A stretch of 64,000 bases of DNA. Origin: UBA1535 sp964371035. GTDB taxonomy: Bacteria; Bacillota; Clostridia; Tissierellales; Sedimentibacteraceae. Under the pieces are notes generated by a model. It saw only the letters and a list, made by a program, of their open reading frames with translations, had not been told where the DNA came from and searched no databases. The position numbers and the translations under genes are program-made. Of this stretch, positions 60,433-64,000 are shown piece by piece; position 1 is the first letter of the stretch, and every line of letters starts with the position of its first letter. The DNA lies in NCBI GenBank assembly GCA_964371035.1, contig CAYJLG010000009.1, forward strand, positions 18,357 through 82,356, read 5' to 3'.

Positions 60433-60951
60433 ATGGTTGCTCTTACAAATTTAGGTCTTGTTGAATTTAATGCTACTTTTGTTTTTATGATTATAAACGT
60501 AATCATTCTGTATGTATTTTTAAAGAAAAAATTCTTTGAACCTGTAAATGCGTTTATGGATAAAAGAAGTAAAGCGATAGCTGACTCTATAACTGATGCA
60601 GAACAAAAGTTAAAAGAAGCTGAGGAATACAAAAGTACTTATGCTGAAAAATTAAATAAAGCAGATGAAGAAGGCAAGCAAATAGTAGATAAGGCTGTAA
60701 CTACGGCAAATCAAAAAGCTGACAGCATTGTTAAAGAGGCAAAAGAAGAAGCTTCGCATATCAAGAATAAAGCTGAAAAAGATATTGAACTTGAGCGCAA
60801 AAAGGCTCTTAATGAAGTTAAGAACGAAATATCTACTTTAGCGATTTTAGCTGCATCTAAGATTATTGAAACTGAGATAGACGCTGAAAAAAATGAGGCT
60901 TTGGTTGAAAAATTCATTGAAGAGGTAGGGGAAGTTAAATGGCAGAATTAG
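60433..60951 (+). CDS. atpF: F-type ATP synthase subunit b
   Basis: A 172-residue stator stalk protein: one N-terminal membrane helix (about 12-30, FNATFVFMIINVIILYVFLKKKFFEP) followed by a long charged coiled coil (ADSITDAEQKLKEAEEYK and repeats of that kind). The PVxxFMDKRSKAIADSI block is typical. It overlaps the delta subunit gene by 13 nt. Confidence 0.95.
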   Translation: MVALTNLGLVEFNATFVFMIINVIILYVFLKKKFFEPVNAFMDKRSKAIADSITDAEQKLKEAEEYKSTYAEKLNKADEEGKQIVDKAVTTANQKADSIVKEAKEEASHIKNKAEKDIELERKKALNEVKNEISTLAILAASKIIETEIDAEKNEALVEKFIEEVGEVKWQN

Positions 60952-61481
60952 TGTCTACTACTTATTCTACAGCTTTGTTTGACGTGTGTGTTGAGGAAAA
61001 TAAAGTTGATATCTTCATGGAGGAAATGTCTTTTATCAAAGATACTTTTAAACAACATATTGATTTTTTTGAACTTTTAAAAACACCTGGAATAGGACTT
61101 GATGAAAAGAAAAGTATTCTTGATAATGTGTTTGGAGATAAAATTTGCAAAGAAATTTCAAATTTTTTGAAAATTCTTATTGATAAAAGAAGAATAAAAA
61201 ATATTATAGAAATAGCTCAAGAGTTTGAAAAAATGGTTTATAACCACAAAGGAATTGTTAGAGCTAAGGCGTATACTTCGACTGCTTTGACTGATGAGAA
61301 ACTTAAAAAGCTAGAGGCTAGATTAAGTGAAAAAACAGGAAAAACTGTAGAAGTTGAAAACTTGATTGACGAAACTCTTCTTGGAGGCGTTATGATCAAG
61401 TTTAACGATATGGTTATTGATGGAACGTTAAAAGGTAAACTTAAAGATTTAGAAAATAACTTAAATAGAATAATTGTTTAG
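60939..61481 (+). CDS. atpH: F-type ATP synthase subunit delta
   Basis: A 180-residue delta (OSCP-like) subunit linking the stalk b dimer to the top of F1. The N-terminal six-helix domain begins STTYSTALFDVCVEENK; the C-terminal part has GIVRAKAYTSTALTDEKL, TGKTVEVENLIDETLLGGVMIKFNDMVIDGTLKGKLKDL, the family signature. It overlaps atpF and ends 18 nt before atpA. Confidence 0.95.
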   Translation: MAELVSTTYSTALFDVCVEENKVDIFMEEMSFIKDTFKQHIDFFELLKTPGIGLDEKKSILDNVFGDKICKEISNFLKILIDKRRIKNIIEIAQEFEKMVYNHKGIVRAKAYTSTALTDEKLKKLEARLSEKTGKTVEVENLIDETLLGGVMIKFNDMVIDGTLKGKLKDLENNLNRIIV

Positions 61482-61499
61482 GATTAGAGGTGAGAAGCT

Positions 61500-63005
61500 A
61501 TGAATCTCAGACCGGAAGAGATAAGTCAGATTATTAAAGAACAGATAAAGAGATACGAGAGTAAATTAGACACTGTTGATATCGGAACTGTTATCCAAGT
61601 CGGTGACGGTATAGCGAGAATTCACGGGCTTGAAAGCTGTATGGCAGGCGAGCTTTTGGATTTTGGCAATGATATATACGGTATGGCTCTTAACTTAGAG
61701 GAAGACAACGTTGGTTGTGTTTTGATGGGAGCTGATGATGGCATTAAAGAAGGCGACACAGTTAAGAGAACTAATAGAATTATAGAAGTACCTGTAGGCG
61801 ATGCGATGATAGGTAGAGTTGTAAATTCTCTAGGTCAAGCGATCGATGGAAAAGGTGCTATCAGTACAAATAAATTTAGACCTGTTGAGGCTGTTGCTTC
61901 AGGTGTTATCACGAGAAAATCAGTATCGGTTCCTCTACAGACAGGAATCAAGTCAATAGACTCGATGATTCCGATAGGAAGAGGTCAAAGAGAGCTTATA
62001 ATCGGTGATAGACAAACAGGAAAGACTGCGATTGCAATAGATACTATTCTTAATCAAAAAGGTCAAGATATGATTTGTATTTATGTAGCTATCGGACAAA
62101 AAAAATCTACAGTTGCTAAGACTGTTGAAACTTTGGCAAAAGGCGGAGCTATGGACTATTCGATTATAGTTGCGGCTTCGGCTAGTGAAACTGCACCACT
62201 TCAATATCTTGCACCATATGCAGGTGTTGCTATAGCAGAAGAGTTTATGTATGCAGGCAAAGACGTTTTAATTATTTATGACGATTTGTCTAAGCATGCG
62301 GTTGCATATCGTGCGATGAGCTTGCTTCTGAGAAGACCACCGGGACGTGAAGCTTATCCAGGAGACGTTTTCTACTTGCATTCAAGATTGTTAGAGCGTG
62401 CAGCAAGACTTTCAGATGAATATGGTGGAGGATCTATTACAGCTCTTCCAATAATTGAGACACAAGCAGGAGATATATCAGCATATATCCCTACAAATGT
62501 TATTTCGATTACAGATGGACAGATTTTCCTTGAAACAGAGTTATTTAACTCGGGACAAAGACCAGCTATCAATGCAGGACTTTCTGTATCTCGTGTTGGT
62601 GGATCTGCTCAGATTAAAGCAATGAAAAAAGTTGCTGGATCTTTAAAGCTTGAGCTTGCTCAGTATAGAGAACTTGCATCCTTTTCACAGTTTGGTTCTG
62701 ATCTTGACAAAGAAACTAAAGATGCTCTTGATCATGGACAAAAACTTATGCAAATATTAAAACAACCACAGTATAAACCTGTTGCTGTTGAAAATCAAAT
62801 AATGATTATATATGTTGCAAACAAAAGATACCTATCTGATATAGATGTTGATAGAGTTAGCGATTTTGAGGCTGAATTCTACAAATTTATGGATATTGAA
62901 TATCCTGAAATAGGATTGACTATCAAACAAAGTGGACAGATGTCTGAAGAGACAGAACAAAAATTAAATGAAGCTATAGTTGCATTTAAAAAGAGCTTCA
63001 AGTAG
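61500..63005 (+). CDS. atpA: F-type ATP synthase subunit alpha
   Basis: A 501-residue non-catalytic nucleotide-binding subunit. The beta-barrel N-terminus contains VIQVGDGIARIHGLESCMAGELL; the P-loop is GDRQTGKT at 169-176; the family signature PAINAGLSVSRVGGSAQ and the helical C-terminus are present. Length is standard. AGAGGTGAG lies upstream of the ATG. Confidence 0.98.
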   Translation: MNLRPEEISQIIKEQIKRYESKLDTVDIGTVIQVGDGIARIHGLESCMAGELLDFGNDIYGMALNLEEDNVGCVLMGADDGIKEGDTVKRTNRIIEVPVGDAMIGRVVNSLGQAIDGKGAISTNKFRPVEAVASGVITRKSVSVPLQTGIKSIDSMIPIGRGQRELIIGDRQTGKTAIAIDTILNQKGQDMICIYVAIGQKKSTVAKTVETLAKGGAMDYSIIVAASASETAPLQYLAPYAGVAIAEEFMYAGKDVLIIYDDLSKHAVAYRAMSLLLRRPPGREAYPGDVFYLHSRLLERAARLSDEYGGGSITALPIIETQAGDISAYIPTNVISITDGQIFLETELFNSGQRPAINAGLSVSRVGGSAQIKAMKKVAGSLKLELAQYRELASFSQFGSDLDKETKDALDHGQKLMQILKQPQYKPVAVENQIMIIYVANKRYLSDIDVDRVSDFEAEFYKFMDIEYPEIGLTIKQSGQMSEETEQKLNEAIVAFKKSFK

Positions 63006-63017
63006 GGAGGTACAAAA

Positions 63018-63884
63018 TTGCCTCAAGGATTAAATGATATTAAAAGACGTATAAAAAGTGTTAATAGCACTATGCAAATTACTAAAGCAATGGAATTAGT
63101 TGCAACTTCTAAACTTAAAAGAGCAAGAGTAAGACTTGAAAAATCAAAGTCATATTTTGACACTGTTCTTGAAAGTATTAGAGACGTACTTGAAAATTCA
63201 GGGACTATGAGACATCCTTTTGTTACGAAAAGAGAAGTAAAGAAAACTCTTTACATAATTATTACGTCTGACAAAGGTCTTGCAGGAGGATATAATTCTA
63301 ACGCGTGTAAGTTGTTGCAGTCTGAGATAAAGGACAAAAGCAAGGCAGCGATTATAGCTATTGGATCTAAGGGTAGAGATTACTTCAATAGAAGAGGATA
63401 CGAGGTTGTAGATAGTTACACTGGTATATCGGAAAACCCTGATTCGACTAGCGCTAAAAGAATAGGTGAAACTGCAATAAAGTTGTTTGTTGAAAAAGAA
63501 ATTGATGAGATAAAAATTGTTTACACTCAATTTAAAAGCACTATTTCGTATGAACCAGTTTCTTTGTCTTTGCTACCTGCAAAGTTTGAAAAGAGAGAAT
63601 CTGAGACTAATAAAGCGAGAAATCTATCTTTAATTAGATTCGAACCTTCTGCGGAGGAAGTACTTGAATACTTAATTCCTAAGTATATAATTAGTACTGT
63701 TTATGGCGCAATGATAGAGTCGTCTGCTAGTGAGAATGGATCTAGAAGGCTCGCTATGGAAAGTGCTACAGACAATGCAGAAGAGATGATAAAATCATTA
63801 GATTTGATTAAAAACAGAGCAAGACAGGCAGCTATTACGCAAGAAATATCTGAAATTGTTAGTGGTGCCGATGCATTGTCATAG
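63018..63884 (+). CDS. atpG: F-type ATP synthase subunit gamma
   Basis: A 288-residue rotor shaft. The N-terminal helix DIKRRIKSVNSTMQITKAMELVATSKLKRA and the C-terminal helix ESATDNAEEMIKSLDLIKNRARQAAITQEISEIVSGADAL form the coiled coil turning within F1; the central fold carries TSDKGLAGGYNSNACK. It has a TTG start with GGGAGG upstream. Confidence 0.97.
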   Translation: MPQGLNDIKRRIKSVNSTMQITKAMELVATSKLKRARVRLEKSKSYFDTVLESIRDVLENSGTMRHPFVTKREVKKTLYIIITSDKGLAGGYNSNACKLLQSEIKDKSKAAIIAIGSKGRDYFNRRGYEVVDSYTGISENPDSTSAKRIGETAIKLFVEKEIDEIKIVYTQFKSTISYEPVSLSLLPAKFEKRESETNKARNLSLIRFEPSAEEVLEYLIPKYIISTVYGAMIESSASENGSRRLAMESATDNAEEMIKSLDLIKNRARQAAITQEISEIVSGADALS

Positions 63885-63975
63885 TGGCAATACACAATAT
63901 TTAAATTAAAATAATTAATTAAAATGCTAATATGATACAAATTGTATTTACAAAGAAGAAAGGATGTGAATATTC

Positions 63976-64000
63976 TTGTCAGAAAAGAACATAGGCAAAG
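63976..64000 (+). CDS. atpD: F-type ATP synthase subunit beta, N-terminal end only (cut by window)
   Basis: A TTG start with AAAGGATGTG upstream opens a frame reading MSEKNIGK at the window end, as in the N-terminus of F1 beta subunits. Order after atpG supports this. Only eight codons are visible. Confidence 0.7.

Overview
The window is AT-rich and reads as a chromosomal segment of an anaerobic, low-GC Gram-positive bacterium of the class Clostridia, probably an amino-acid fermenter in or near the Peptostreptococcaceae. The clues are strong GGAGG-type ribosome binding sites with many GTG and TTG starts, a large SRP RNA with an Alu domain, SLH-type surface anchoring, RecD2, long-form HPF and a proline-racemase cluster. 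I cannot name the species. No rRNA, tRNA, CRISPR array or intact insertion sequence was seen.

Layout. 1-1.1 kb: a partial G3E GTPase and a thioredoxin-like protein. 1.3-8.6 kb (minus strand): a heterodimeric ABC exporter, a DUF368 lipid carrier translocase, a cardiolipin synthase and a DHH phosphoesterase. 8.8-17.5 kb (minus): a nine-gene V/A-type ATPase operon in the order G-C-I-K-F-E-A-B-D. 18.0-21.8 kb (plus): an unusual IlvD/Edd-type dehydratase, an ornithine cyclodeaminase-family protein and a proline racemase-family protein. 22-26 kb (minus): SRP RNA, hpf, comFC and recD2. 26-33.3 kb (plus): a lipid flippase, a YabN/MazG protein, HU, Sua5, RpiB, a WecA/TagO transferase and a UDP-GlcNAc 2-epimerase. 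33.7-54.4 kb (plus): a large Tad/Flp pilus locus. 54.7-58.3 kb (minus): a TIR-domain receptor-like protein followed by a truncated Fic gene. 58.6-64 kb (plus): an F-type ATP synthase operon (atpZ-I-B-E-F-H-A-G-D) that runs off the window.

The most interesting region is 33.7-54.4 kb. A Tad-type machine (TadZ, TadA, TadB, TadC, Flp-like pilin, three TadE/F/G-like pseudopilins and a prepilin peptidase) sits in one run with a PP2C phosphatase, an FHA protein, a membrane Ser/Thr kinase with a beta-propeller-like sensor, a WG-repeat protein, a 50-residue membrane protein and a 1,533-residue SLH surface protein. This looks like a pilus or secretion machine gated by threonine phosphorylation. The locus is bracketed by two identical 54-nt terminator elements.

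Two ion-translocating ATPases lie within 50 kb. The F-type c subunit carries the full Na+-ligand set, whereas the V-type K subunit keeps the glutamate but lacks the glutamine ligands, which suggests different coupling ions. Two families of small dispersed intergenic repeats are also present: a MITE-like element with inverted ends related to gttactattcacagt, and a REP-like hairpin.
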